Positions 6,131 to 13,819 of a stretch of DNA of 24,840 nucleotides are shown piece by piece (position 1 is the stretch's first letter; each line of letters starts with the position of its first letter). Both the position numbers and the translations under genes were made by a program. Below the pieces are notes generated by a model, which saw only the letters and a list, made by a program, of their open reading frames with translations, searched no databases and was not told the DNA's origin. The stretch is from a virus: IMG/VR virus record IMGVR_UViG_3300013285_000073, positions 1 to 24,840 of that record; one strand, written 5' to 3'.

Positions 6131-9100
6131 ATGGCACTAAATTCACCAGGCGTACAAGTATCAGTTATCGATCAGAGTTTTTATCTACCGGCGGCTCCGT
6201 CGACAACTCCTATGATCTTTGTAGCGAGCGCAAGCAACAAAAAAAATGCTAGCGGAACAGGAACTGCTCCGGGCACGGATCCTGCTAATGCAGGTAAAGT
6301 TTGGCTAATTACTAGCCAGCGAGATTTATCAGAGACATTTGGTACTCCATTGTTCTACACAGACGCAAATGGTAATCCAATACATGGCGGAGAACTAAAC
6401 GAATACGGTCTGCAAGCCGCATACAGTTTGCTAGGTGTTAGTTCACAAGCATACATTGTACGTGCCGATTTAGATCTAGGATCTTTGCTTCCTCAATCTT
6501 CTAACCCAGAAGGAAAGCCAGTTAATGGAACTTACTGGTTAGATACATCAAATACTAAATGGGGTATTTTTGAGTGGAACAAAGTTAATCAAGCATTTAC
6601 AAACAAGATTCCGTTAATTATTGATAACGCAAATTTAGCAACTGCTACTAGTGATAATATGACGCCTAAAGACAGTTTTGGAACAAACGGTTCATACTGT
6701 GTCGTTGCTGGAACAACTGAAGTTCACTACTGGTACAAAAACAAAGACGGCAATTGGTTAGAAATTGGTAGCAATGTAGAAACTGGTTTTAGTGCTTCCG
6801 CTACTTGGAAATCTACTGTATGGCAAACTTCATGGCCTGTAGCAACAAGTACCAAGGCTAATCCAGATCTTTCCGCTTTTAATGGACAGACATTTGTAAT
6901 TAACAGACAGACTATTACATTAAGTGGCGTTACAATTACAGCGTTAGCCAACTCTATTAACACAGTTGGCCATACTAAAGGTTTTGGCGCTAGAATTAAT
7001 GCAAGTGGTTACTTAGACCTTTATGCAGATGCAACAGCAAAATCAGACGGCACAAACCCAGACGGTAAAATAGCCGTAACAGGAAATGGTACAGGTGGTA
7101 CTGCTATGTTGACCGCAATTGGTATTGATGGATTGCCTGCAACATGTGCAGGGGTTACACTATTCCAAGGCCCTCATACTAAGCATCCCGACTACACACT
7201 GGATCCAACTGGATCAGTTTATGTTAAAACAACTTCGCCAAACGCAGGTGCAAATTGGACAGTAAAAATTTATAACGCCGCAAGTGGCGGATTTACAGGT
7301 GTAAACGCTCCAATATATGCTGACGGACAAACAGCCCTCAATACCTTAGGTACTGCGGCAGTAGGAAGTTTATTTGTTGAACAGAACTATGATAAGGGAA
7401 CAGGAGTATGGAGTACATCAAGTGATAATACCCAGTTTGCAAAATTTAATATCTGGCGTAGAAATAGCACAGGTCCTACAACAGTTTTATCCACTGCAAC
7501 TACTGCTGTTGTAAGCACAGCATCAAGTTTCAATATTATTGAAGGTCTAAAAACATCAACTGGCGGTGTTGCTAACTATAGCAATCCTGTGACAGTAAGT
7601 TTAGCACGTAATGATACACTTGATGCAATCATTGGCAAAATTAATGCCGCTGGACTAACTTATGTTTCAGCAGTTCCTGGAAGTTACGATGACATCGGTA
7701 ATGCTACTAGTGTAAGTATTCAACACTCAGCAGGTGGTGAAATTAAATTCCTAGATGGATTGGCAACACCTTTGTCAACATTGTTACGATTAACTCCATG
7801 GGGAAGAAACACAGACGGCATGGAAACAGGTACGCAAAACTTCTATGCCGCTGGCGAGTTTGAAGGCGACGGATACCAGTATTACGCAAGTAACTGGAAA
7901 CCATTGGTATACCAACCTGACTCAGTAGTACCTTACACTGACCCAGCAGACGGTACACTATGGTACAGTTCTGTTGTAGATCAGGTTGATATTTTATATC
8001 ACAACGGTAATAATTTTGTTGGTTATAAAGATGCAACAGCATTTCCTAACTCAGACCCAGCCGGTCCTATTGTATCTGCACTAGCACCTACTACACAAAG
8101 CGATGGTACACCATTGGTTAACGGTGATATATGGGTTGACACATCCGATATTGATATGTATGGAAAGAACATTTATGTTTATAACGGAACTACACTGAAG
8201 TGGGTAGCACAAGATGCAACAGATCAAACAACACCAAATGGTTGGTTGTTTGCTGATGTACGTTGGGCAAATATGGGAACAGACGGTCCTACAATTAACA
8301 CAACAGTTAAAACTCTGTTAACAAGCAATTATGTAGATCCAGATAGTCCAGATCCAGCACTATATCCAAAAGGTATGCGTCTATGGAATCTACGTAGAAG
8401 CGGATTCAACGTAAAGAAATACGAATCTAACTACATCAATATTAACTCTAACGATGGTAAAAATGCTCGTTACGGTGATGAAGTTATGAACGGAGCAAAC
8501 AGTGGATCGACTTATGTTGCTGGACGTTGGGTTACTGTAAGTCCAAACAATGCTGACGGTTCTGGTGCATTTGGACATCACGCACAACGAGGATTTGTTG
8601 TTGCCGGTATGAAGGCACAAATTGATACAAATCAAGCGATCCGTGATACAGATTCAGTTATATTCAATCTAATTGCTTGCCCTGGATATCCAGAAGCAAT
8701 TCAAAACATGATTGCGTTTAATATTGATCGTGGCCAAACAGCATTTGTAATCGGCGATACACCGTTTAAACTAAAACCAACAGGTACAGATTTAGCAGCC
8801 TGGGGTAATAACACAAACGGTGCATTTGACAACAACGACACTGGTGCTGTAAGTTACGATGCTTACATGGCCATGTACTATCCAAGTGGTTACACAAACG
8901 ACAACACAGGAAACTACATTGTTGTTCCACCAAGCCATATGATGCTACGCACTATTGCATTAAGCGACCAACAAAGTTTTGAATGGTTTGCACCAGCGGG
9001 CACACGCCGAGGAAATGTTAACAATGCAACATCAGTTGGTTATGTTAAGGACGGCGAATTTAAGAGTACCGCTCTTCCAACCAGTTTACGAGATGTGCTA

Positions 9101-9514
9101 GCAGGTGTTAAAATTAATCCAATTGCTACACTAACAGGTGCTGGAATCGTTGCTTACGGACAATATACAAGGGCCGCTAATGCTAGTTCTTTAGATAGAA
9201 TTAATGTAGCACGTTTGGTATGTTACCTACGTAGACAATTAGATCGTTTAGTAAAACCGTATTTGTTTGAGCCAAACGATAAAATTACTCGTAACGAAAT
9301 TAAGGCAGCGGCACAAAGTTTCTTAATTGAGTTAGTAAGTAAGAGAGCACTTTACGACTTTGCGGTTGTGTGTGATGAAAGCAACAATACTCCAACAAGA
9401 GTTGATCGTTCTGAGCTTTGGTTAGACATTGCTGTTGAGCCTGTGAAAGCGGTAGAATTCATCTACATACCATTGCGTTTGAAAAACACAGGCGCTATCA
9501 AAGCAGGCCTATAA
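6131..9514 (+). CDS. 18: Tail sheath protein, T4 gp18-like, enlarged (1127 aa)
   Basis: The start is ATG 6131 (MALNSPGVQVSVIDQS) with GGAG at 6120-6123; the TTG 6098 further upstream lacks a ribosome site. The N-terminal domain (SPGVQVSVIDQSF...PMIFVASAS, YGLQAAYSLLGVSSQAYIVR) and the C-terminal domain (VAYGQYTRAANASSLDRINV, RLVCYLRRQLDRLVKPYLFE, KAVEFIYIPLRL) are the conserved ends of contractile sheath proteins. Sheath subunits polymerise around the tube and contract to drive it through the host envelope. T4 gp18 has about 659 aa; the extra ~470 residues lie in the middle. They contain four similar modules at about residues 131-150, 358-388, 605-635 and 663-697, with the pattern G-x-x-[WY]-x-x-[TS]...[IV]-[FYK]-x-x-N. 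These probably form surface domains on the sheath. Confidence 0.93.
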   Translation: MALNSPGVQVSVIDQSFYLPAAPSTTPMIFVASASNKKNASGTGTAPGTDPANAGKVWLITSQRDLSETFGTPLFYTDANGNPIHGGELNEYGLQAAYSLLGVSSQAYIVRADLDLGSLLPQSSNPEGKPVNGTYWLDTSNTKWGIFEWNKVNQAFTNKIPLIIDNANLATATSDNMTPKDSFGTNGSYCVVAGTTEVHYWYKNKDGNWLEIGSNVETGFSASATWKSTVWQTSWPVATSTKANPDLSAFNGQTFVINRQTITLSGVTITALANSINTVGHTKGFGARINASGYLDLYADATAKSDGTNPDGKIAVTGNGTGGTAMLTAIGIDGLPATCAGVTLFQGPHTKHPDYTLDPTGSVYVKTTSPNAGANWTVKIYNAASGGFTGVNAPIYADGQTALNTLGTAAVGSLFVEQNYDKGTGVWSTSSDNTQFAKFNIWRRNSTGPTTVLSTATTAVVSTASSFNIIEGLKTSTGGVANYSNPVTVSLARNDTLDAIIGKINAAGLTYVSAVPGSYDDIGNATSVSIQHSAGGEIKFLDGLATPLSTLLRLTPWGRNTDGMETGTQNFYAAGEFEGDGYQYYASNWKPLVYQPDSVVPYTDPADGTLWYSSVVDQVDILYHNGNNFVGYKDATAFPNSDPAGPIVSALAPTTQSDGTPLVNGDIWVDTSDIDMYGKNIYVYNGTTLKWVAQDATDQTTPNGWLFADVRWANMGTDGPTINTTVKTLLTSNYVDPDSPDPALYPKGMRLWNLRRSGFNVKKYESNYININSNDGKNARYGDEVMNGANSGSTYVAGRWVTVSPNNADGSGAFGHHAQRGFVVAGMKAQIDTNQAIRDTDSVIFNLIACPGYPEAIQNMIAFNIDRGQTAFVIGDTPFKLKPTGTDLAAWGNNTNGAFDNNDTGAVSYDAYMAMYYPSGYTNDNTGNYIVVPPSHMMLRTIALSDQQSFEWFAPAGTRRGNVNNATSVGYVKDGEFKSTALPTSLRDVLAGVKINPIATLTGAGIVAYGQYTRAANASSLDRINVARLVCYLRRQLDRLVKPYLFEPNDKITRNEIKAAAQSFLIELVSKRALYDFAVVCDESNNTPTRVDRSELWLDIAVEPVKAVEFIYIPLRLKNTGAIKAGL

Positions 9515-9537
9515 TATAAAGAACAAGGAGCAATAAT

Positions 9538-10173
9538 ATGGCAATCGCAAGTTTAAATAGATTTTCAGTACCAACAGCGGGTGCCAACAGTTCGCAAGGA
9601 CTGTTGATGCCGAAACTGAAATATCGTTTTAGAGTTTATTTTGAAAACTTTGGAACTGTTGGAAGTACAACTGAACTAACAAAGCAGGTAGTTACTGCGG
9701 CCCGTCCACAGGTACAGTTTGAAAATCAAACTATTCACGTGTACAACAGCCAGATTAAGTATGCTGGTAAACCGACATGGCAGGCAATGGCAATTAGTAT
9801 TCGTGATGATGTAAACAGTAATGTTACCAAAATCGTTGGCGAGCAACTACAAAAACAATTTGACTTCTTTGAACAGGCAAGCGCGGCAGGTGGTATTGAT
9901 TATAAATTCCAGACACGTCTTGAAATGTTAGATGGCGGTAATGGAAGTCATGATCCAAAAGTGCTAGAGACATGGTTAATAAGCGGATGTTATTTACAAA
10001 CAGTTAACTATAATGAACTAGCCTATGCTGAAAGTACTCCAATGGAAATTGCATTAACAATTGAATATGATAATGCTATCCAGGTAGCCGCAGGCGGCGA
10101 CAATGAACTAGCCGAATTGGCAGGTGCATTTGTGGTTAATAAGGCGGCATTCCCTCAGTCAGCAACGGGTTAA
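9538..10173 (+). CDS. 19: Tail tube protein, T4 gp19-like (211 aa)
   Basis: AAGGAG (9525-9530) lies 7 nt before ATG 9538, 23 bp after gp18. The protein has the tube fold order: KLKYRFRVYFENFG, TKQVVTAARPQVQFENQTIH, YAGKPTWQAMAISIRDDVN, QKQFDFFEQASAAGG, LETWLISGCYLQTVNYNELA and MEIALTIEYDNA. Tube subunits stack as hexameric rings inside the sheath and carry the DNA. It is longer than T4 gp19 (about 163 aa), with an Ala/Gly-rich C-terminal tail of about 30 residues. It is co-transcribed with gp18, and a terminator follows at 10188-10220. Confidence 0.92.
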   Translation: MAIASLNRFSVPTAGANSSQGLLMPKLKYRFRVYFENFGTVGSTTELTKQVVTAARPQVQFENQTIHVYNSQIKYAGKPTWQAMAISIRDDVNSNVTKIVGEQLQKQFDFFEQASAAGGIDYKFQTRLEMLDGGNGSHDPKVLETWLISGCYLQTVNYNELAYAESTPMEIALTIEYDNAIQVAAGGDNELAELAGAFVVNKAAFPQSATG

Positions 10174-10187
10174 TTTTATTAACTAAC

Positions 10188-10220
10188 GTAAAAAGGCTCA
10201 TAAACTGGGCCTTTTTTTAC
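10188..10220 (+). terminator. Rho-independent terminator after gp19
   Basis: GTAAAAAGGC pairs with GCCTTTTTTTAC across a short loop and ends in a T7 run. The near-symmetric A and T runs mean it could also work on the minus strand. It closes the gp18-gp19 unit, and a late motif for the next gene begins 3 bp later. Confidence 0.75.
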
Positions 10221-10222
10221 GG

Positions 10223-10229
10223 CTAAATA
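10223..10229 (+). promoter_or_regulatory. Late promoter CTAAATA, 5 nt before ATG 10235
   Basis: CTAAATA immediately after the gp19 terminator. The string TAAATATTAGTATG here is identical to that at the gp17 start (15241-15254). No Shine-Dalgarno is present; T4 spacing would start the mRNA at the A of ATG. Confidence 0.6.
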
Positions 10230-10234
10230 TTAGT

Positions 10235-11932
10235 ATGAGCAACATACTGAGTAGTTTTCTTAACGGAGTTTTTGGACCAGATTTGAAAAGTTATTCTCAC
10301 GCTTCAAGATTATACGTAGATAACTTTTATCAATATGCTCCAAAAAATGGCTGGATTTATTATGTGGTGTTTAACATTAACAGAAGCATTACTCTACCAT
10401 TAGTAAAAAGTTTTGCAGACAATAATCCAACAATAGGTGCATTAGTTAAAACTGCTGAACTTCCTAAATTTAAAATTGCAACAGAAGTATTGAACCAGTA
10501 CAATAAAAAAACGTATGTTCAAAGCAAAATAGAATATACTCCTGTTAGTTTAACACTTCATGACGATCATGATAATACAACAACTGCATTATGGGAAGCA
10601 TACTATAGATATTACTTTGCTGATAATAGTGAACCGTCAACTGATTTCAATTTAGGGCCAAAAAAATTCGATGATCAAAAATACAGACCGCAGGTAGCCA
10701 ATGGGTCCCGAGTTGATTATGGCCTTAATAATGGCATAAAACAATACCTTCCGTTTTTTAGAAGTATATCAATTTTTCAACTCAATAGACAACAATTTAC
10801 TGGATTTAATTTAGTAAACCCTGTAATAACTGATTGGGCCCATGACACATTAAATCAATCTGAAAGCAAATTCTTAGAAAATAAAATGACTATTGGTTAC
10901 GAAACTGTGCAATATGCAACTGGAAAATTAAAAGGTAGTAATCTCGGTCCTGACGCTTATTTAGAAATTATATATGATAAAACTCCTAGTCCGCTAGGTG
11001 TAGGCGGATCTGGGGTGTCAAAAGCAATAGGTGGAATATTAGGTATCACTGATTTACTTGGTGGAGATGCGGCAAAATCTGGATTTATAGCATATCCGTT
11101 AGGCGGCGATGAATTTAGTGCAGTACCCGGAAGACCTGCAAGGTCGGCAACCGGTATTACTACAATTGGTGGTAAGACTTTAGGTGGGATTGCAGGAGGA
11201 TTTCTAAAAGGGGCAATAGGAGATACAGTGGGCAAAGGACTACAACAGTTAGGATTGTCATCTAATATAGCATCAAGGGTAGCAGGAGTAGCCGGTGGTA
11301 TTGGCACATCATTAATTTTAAACGGAGTCTCAATCCTACTTACTCCTACAAAAGCAGGAGTAAATGGACAACGCCCAATACAGAATCAACCAGGTGCTGG
11401 TAATCCTCAAAGTTCAGATCCGGCACAAAAAGCCGCACAAGCCCAACAGACTATTAATAATTCTCAAGGTGCCACAAGTAATGTCGACACCGCAAACCAA
11501 GCGGTTGCTGACGCACAAAATAATGTTACAGATATTCAAGATAAAATAACAACCAACCAGGCAATCAAAGACCAGTTTCAATCTGAACTTGACGCGGCAG
11601 ATGCATCGGGAGATCCGGCACAAAAAGCCTCTGTACTTGCAAGATTATCAGCCGCAGGATACACAGATCCTGCAGAATTAGAAAATAATTTAAGTCAAGC
11701 ACGTCAGCAGAGAGACAAAGCACAATTACAATTAGAACAGGCTACACAACTGCAAGATCAAGCAAAATTATCTTCTGAAGCAGAAGGTGATAGCCCTCCA
11801 GGACAACCGGCGGTGACTACAGATCTTCAACCGAAAAATCAAATAGACTATAATAACTTTGATTTTGAACAGCCAACTTACGCAAATAGCAATAGTGAGA
11901 ATAGTGATAACTCTATAGATTTTGGACCTTAA
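10235..11932 (+). CDS. Tail-tube-fold / baseplate tube-initiator-like structural protein with coiled-coil tail (565 aa)
   Basis: Residues ~30-250 look like a tube-type fold: WIYYVVFNINRS, LVKTAELPKFKIATEVLNQY, KIEYTPVSLTLHDDHDN, ALWEAYYRYYFAD, and a second half ending FLENKMTIGYETVQYATGK. This order resembles gp19 and the related T4 gp48/gp54 tube-initiation proteins, so a baseplate-tube junction role is likely but inferred. Next is a Gly/Ala-rich region (~250-385; GGILGITDLLGG, TIGGKTLGGIAGGFLKG, SRVAGVAGGIGTSLILNG) that might insert into a membrane or serve as a flexible core. A Gln/Ala/Asp-rich coiled-coil-like segment follows (~395-515; VADAQNNVTDIQDKITTNQ), then an acidic Asn/Ser tail. 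No Shine-Dalgarno; a late motif ends 5 nt before ATG. Another structural role cannot be excluded. Confidence 0.65.
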   Translation: MSNILSSFLNGVFGPDLKSYSHASRLYVDNFYQYAPKNGWIYYVVFNINRSITLPLVKSFADNNPTIGALVKTAELPKFKIATEVLNQYNKKTYVQSKIEYTPVSLTLHDDHDNTTTALWEAYYRYYFADNSEPSTDFNLGPKKFDDQKYRPQVANGSRVDYGLNNGIKQYLPFFRSISIFQLNRQQFTGFNLVNPVITDWAHDTLNQSESKFLENKMTIGYETVQYATGKLKGSNLGPDAYLEIIYDKTPSPLGVGGSGVSKAIGGILGITDLLGGDAAKSGFIAYPLGGDEFSAVPGRPARSATGITTIGGKTLGGIAGGFLKGAIGDTVGKGLQQLGLSSNIASRVAGVAGGIGTSLILNGVSILLTPTKAGVNGQRPIQNQPGAGNPQSSDPAQKAAQAQQTINNSQGATSNVDTANQAVADAQNNVTDIQDKITTNQAIKDQFQSELDAADASGDPAQKASVLARLSAAGYTDPAELENNLSQARQQRDKAQLQLEQATQLQDQAKLSSEAEGDSPPGQPAVTTDLQPKNQIDYNNFDFEQPTYANSNSENSDNSIDFGP

Positions 11933-11938
11933 ACACTC

Positions 11939-12301
11939 ATGTATAATAACATACCGTCACAAAAAACATCATCATCTAGCGATGCAACAGTACAATTTTT
12001 TAACAATCAAAAACCCTCCCAAATAGATAACAATATATTAGTTGCTATGACAGGTATTTTAGAAACTAGAGGGTGGACTACTGAATCTGCTGAAAACATT
12101 TCAATTGCTATTTTAATTCAAGCCAAGAAAGATGGCTACAATGCCATGCAAATATTAGAGTCTATTAAAGGACTAGCACAATCTGACCTTAGCGTATTAG
12201 TAGCAGAAATACTTAATAACAATAGATACAAGACAAGTAGTTTAGGAGTTATTCAAAATGTAATTCCAGTTGACAATGTTAAACGTAATATAATAGCATG
12301 A
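11939..12301 (+). CDS. Small virion-type hypothetical protein (120 aa)
   Basis: It begins 6 bp after the preceding stop, without a clear Shine-Dalgarno, and its TGA overlaps the ATG of gp4 as ATGA, so it is part of one transcript. The N-terminal ~30 residues are Ser/Gln/Asn-rich and probably disordered. The rest is a helical domain (ILVAMTGILETRGWTTESAE, NISIAILIQAKKDGYNAMQI, LAQSDLSVLVAEILNNNRYK). It has no Cys, signal peptide or membrane segment. By location, between a baseplate/tube-like protein and head completion gp4, it may be a tail or baseplate part. I do not recognise the family with certainty. Confidence 0.7.
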   Translation: MYNNIPSQKTSSSSDATVQFFNNQKPSQIDNNILVAMTGILETRGWTTESAENISIAILIQAKKDGYNAMQILESIKGLAQSDLSVLVAEILNNNRYKTSSLGVIQNVIPVDNVKRNIIA

Positions 12302-12735
12302 GAGCAACAGCCCGAGGAAAATTTATAATACGTAATCCTGACAAATATGTAGGAGTAGGAGAACCAACGTACCGGTCAAGTTGGGAAATGACTTTTATGA
12401 TGTTTTGTGATAACAACCCATCAATACAACAATGGGCCAGTGAAAGTGTTAAGATACCGTATCGAGATCCCTTAACTGGCAAGAACACAGTATACGTTCC
12501 TGATTTTTTAATTGTATATGTAGATAAGAATATGAAAAAACATGCAGAACTTATTGAAATTAAACCAAGAAATCAAGCCGTGTTAGAGTCTGTAGGAAAA
12601 AATCCTTATAATCAAGCTCAATATGTTAAAAATATGGCAAAATGGCAGGCCGCACAAGCATGGTGTAAACGAATGGGATTAAGATTTAGAGTTGTAAGTG
12701 AAGAAGATTTGTTCCATACCGGTAAAAAACGATAA
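12298..12735 (+). CDS. 4: Head completion protein, T4 gp4 (gp50)-like, nuclease fold (145 aa)
   Basis: The protein reads GKFIIRNPDKYVG, YRSSWEMTFMMFCDNNPSIQ, IPYRDPLTGKNTVYVPDF, KKHAELIEIKPRNQ and KMAKWQAAQAWCKRMGLRFR. This is the T4 gp4 layout (about 150 aa), with a TnsA/PD-(D/E)xK-like core: Asp in PDF and E-I-K in LIEIKP, plus a Gln helix after it. In T4, gp4 acts on the DNA-filled head before tail joining. It may trim the DNA end left by terminase; that activity is inferred from the fold. It sits directly before the terminase genes and starts by ATGA overlap with the preceding gene. Confidence 0.85.
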   Translation: MRATARGKFIIRNPDKYVGVGEPTYRSSWEMTFMMFCDNNPSIQQWASESVKIPYRDPLTGKNTVYVPDFLIVYVDKNMKKHAELIEIKPRNQAVLESVGKNPYNQAQYVKNMAKWQAAQAWCKRMGLRFRVVSEEDLFHTGKKR

Positions 12736-12743
12736 GTAAAATT

Positions 12744-13220
12744 ATGACAAAAAAACTAGAAGAACTGTTTAACGTTCCTCCTACAGAAGACCCCATTATT
12801 GAGCCTGCTGAAGTTACTGATCAGCCAATGATTAGTTTAGAAGATAAACTTGAACAATTTGATAAAATTGCGGCCGCCTTGCCTAGAGTTAAAGGATTGG
12901 GCGATGTTAGCGATGCTGAGTTAGATAGTCTGGCCAATAAAGCAGAACAGGCTTACGATGATCTCATGGATTTAGGAATGAATGTAGAAGCACGGTATGG
13001 CGCCCGTATGTTTGAAGTTGCCGCACAAATGATGAACGCCGCAATTACTGCTAAATCTAACAAAATAGACAAAAAACTGAAAATGATTGATCTACAGATT
13101 AAGAAGTACGGTATTGATAAAAAGCAAGGAAATCAAGACCCTGAAGCAATCCAAGCAGAAGGTTACTTAATTACAGACCGTAATAGTCTCCTTGAGAAAC
13201 TTAAAAAGATGGATAAATAA
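12744..13220 (+). CDS. 16: Small terminase subunit, T4 gp16-like (158 aa)
   Basis: An acidic N-terminal region (PPTEDPIIEPAEVTDQPM) is followed by a helical pair: SDAELDSLANKAEQAYDDL and ARYGARMFEVAAQMMNAAI, then TAKSNKIDKKLKMIDLQIKK. The R-x-F-E-V-A-x-x-M hairpin is the central coiled-coil of T4-type small terminases, which form a ring that regulates gp17 and recognises replicated DNA. The length is close to T4 gp16 (164 aa). It lies two genes upstream of gp17, whereas in T4 genes 16 and 17 overlap. Shine-Dalgarno weak. The stop codon is embedded in a late-promoter-like motif for the next gene. Confidence 0.8.
   Translation: MTKKLEELFNVPPTEDPIIEPAEVTDQPMISLEDKLEQFDKIAAALPRVKGLGDVSDAELDSLANKAEQAYDDLMDLGMNVEARYGARMFEVAAQMMNAAITAKSNKIDKKLKMIDLQIKKYGIDKKQGNQDPEAIQAEGYLITDRNSLLEKLKKMDK
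13213..13219 (+). promoter_or_regulatory. Late-promoter-like ATAAATA over the gp16 stop codon
   Basis: ATAAATA ends 7 nt before ATG 13227, with no Shine-Dalgarno in between. The motif partly reflects the gp16 end codons Asp-Lys-stop, so it could be chance. Confidence 0.35.
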
Positions 13221-13226
13221 AATATC

Positions 13227-13817
13227 ATGAAATCACTCAAAGAATATATCACCGAATCAAAGAAAACCTGGTCCTTTCGTGTAAAGGTAGCGGGTGATGT
13301 CACCACAGAGGATGAGACTAAATTACGCGGATTACTTGATCGTTTCAGTATAACTGACTTCAAAAAAACAGCACAAACACCAGTCCAATCATTTCCTCTA
13401 GACTTTCCAAAAATTAGAAATCGTAATGTTAATGTATGGGAAGTAACACTTGATTATCCTACTACAGCAAACGAATTAACAGAATACCTAAGCTCAAACT
13501 TAGGAAGAACAAACGAAGAATTAGTTGTTCGTTCACCTTACGAACCAACTGAAGAATATCAACAGCCTATTGGCGAGTTTAGAGACACTGCGCTACTAAA
13601 CGATCCCGACTACAAAGAATCACCTAATGCTAATTGGGACGATCATTGGGGTCAAAAGCACAATGAAAGTTTAATTAAAACTTTAAGTGCTGAATCAAAG
13701 AAACGTAGAGCCGAGCTTGGTGAAAAAATTCCATCCGGTGAAACCCAGTCTGTAATGGACAACACGGTATATAGTAAAGCCCCAATAACACAGGCTCCAG
13801 ATCCTAGAAGGAAATAA
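13227..13817 (+). CDS. Putative internal head protein with capsid-targeting-like N-terminus (196 aa)
   Basis: The first ten residues MKSLKEYITE match the capsid-targeting peptide of T4 internal proteins (MKTYQEFIAE in IPIII) in length, charge and the I-x-E end, where the prohead protease gp21 cuts. The rest has a beta/alpha core: KKTWSFRVKVAGDVTTEDE, LRGLLDRFSITDFKK, PVQSFPLDFPKIRNRNV and WEVTLDYPTTANELTEYL. A flexible Pro/Glu/Lys-rich C-terminal half follows (EPTEEYQQPIGEF, NANWDDHWGQKHNESL). It lies between small and large terminase genes and has a late-type motif. I infer that it is loaded into the prohead, processed, and perhaps delivered with DNA. Function otherwise unknown. Confidence 0.75.
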   Translation: MKSLKEYITESKKTWSFRVKVAGDVTTEDETKLRGLLDRFSITDFKKTAQTPVQSFPLDFPKIRNRNVNVWEVTLDYPTTANELTEYLSSNLGRTNEELVVRSPYEPTEEYQQPIGEFRDTALLNDPDYKESPNANWDDHWGQKHNESLIKTLSAESKKRRAELGEKIPSGETQSVMDNTVYSKAPITQAPDPRRK

Positions 13818-13819
13818 TT

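Noticed and set aside
10958-10964. CTAAATA on the minus strand inside the 10235 gene (also at 18093-18099 and 21866-21872)
   Set aside because: All three lie inside plus-strand genes with no minus-strand gene downstream; expected by chance in AT-rich DNA.
10957-11307. Proline-rich 116-aa reading frame on the minus strand
   Set aside because: It is the antisense of the Gly-rich part of the 10235 gene; its Pro content simply mirrors Gly codons, and it has no ribosome site or late motif.
11020-11340. Gly/Ala-rich hydrophobic stretches in the 10235 product as true membrane helices
   Set aside because: They are interrupted by charged residues and very Gly-rich; a structural or disordered region is as likely, so I only mention the possibility.
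13013-13067. Small terminase assignment as instead a generic coiled-coil scaffold
   Set aside because: The R-x-F-E-V-A-x-x-M hairpin, acidic N-terminus, length and position near gp17 fit gp16 better.
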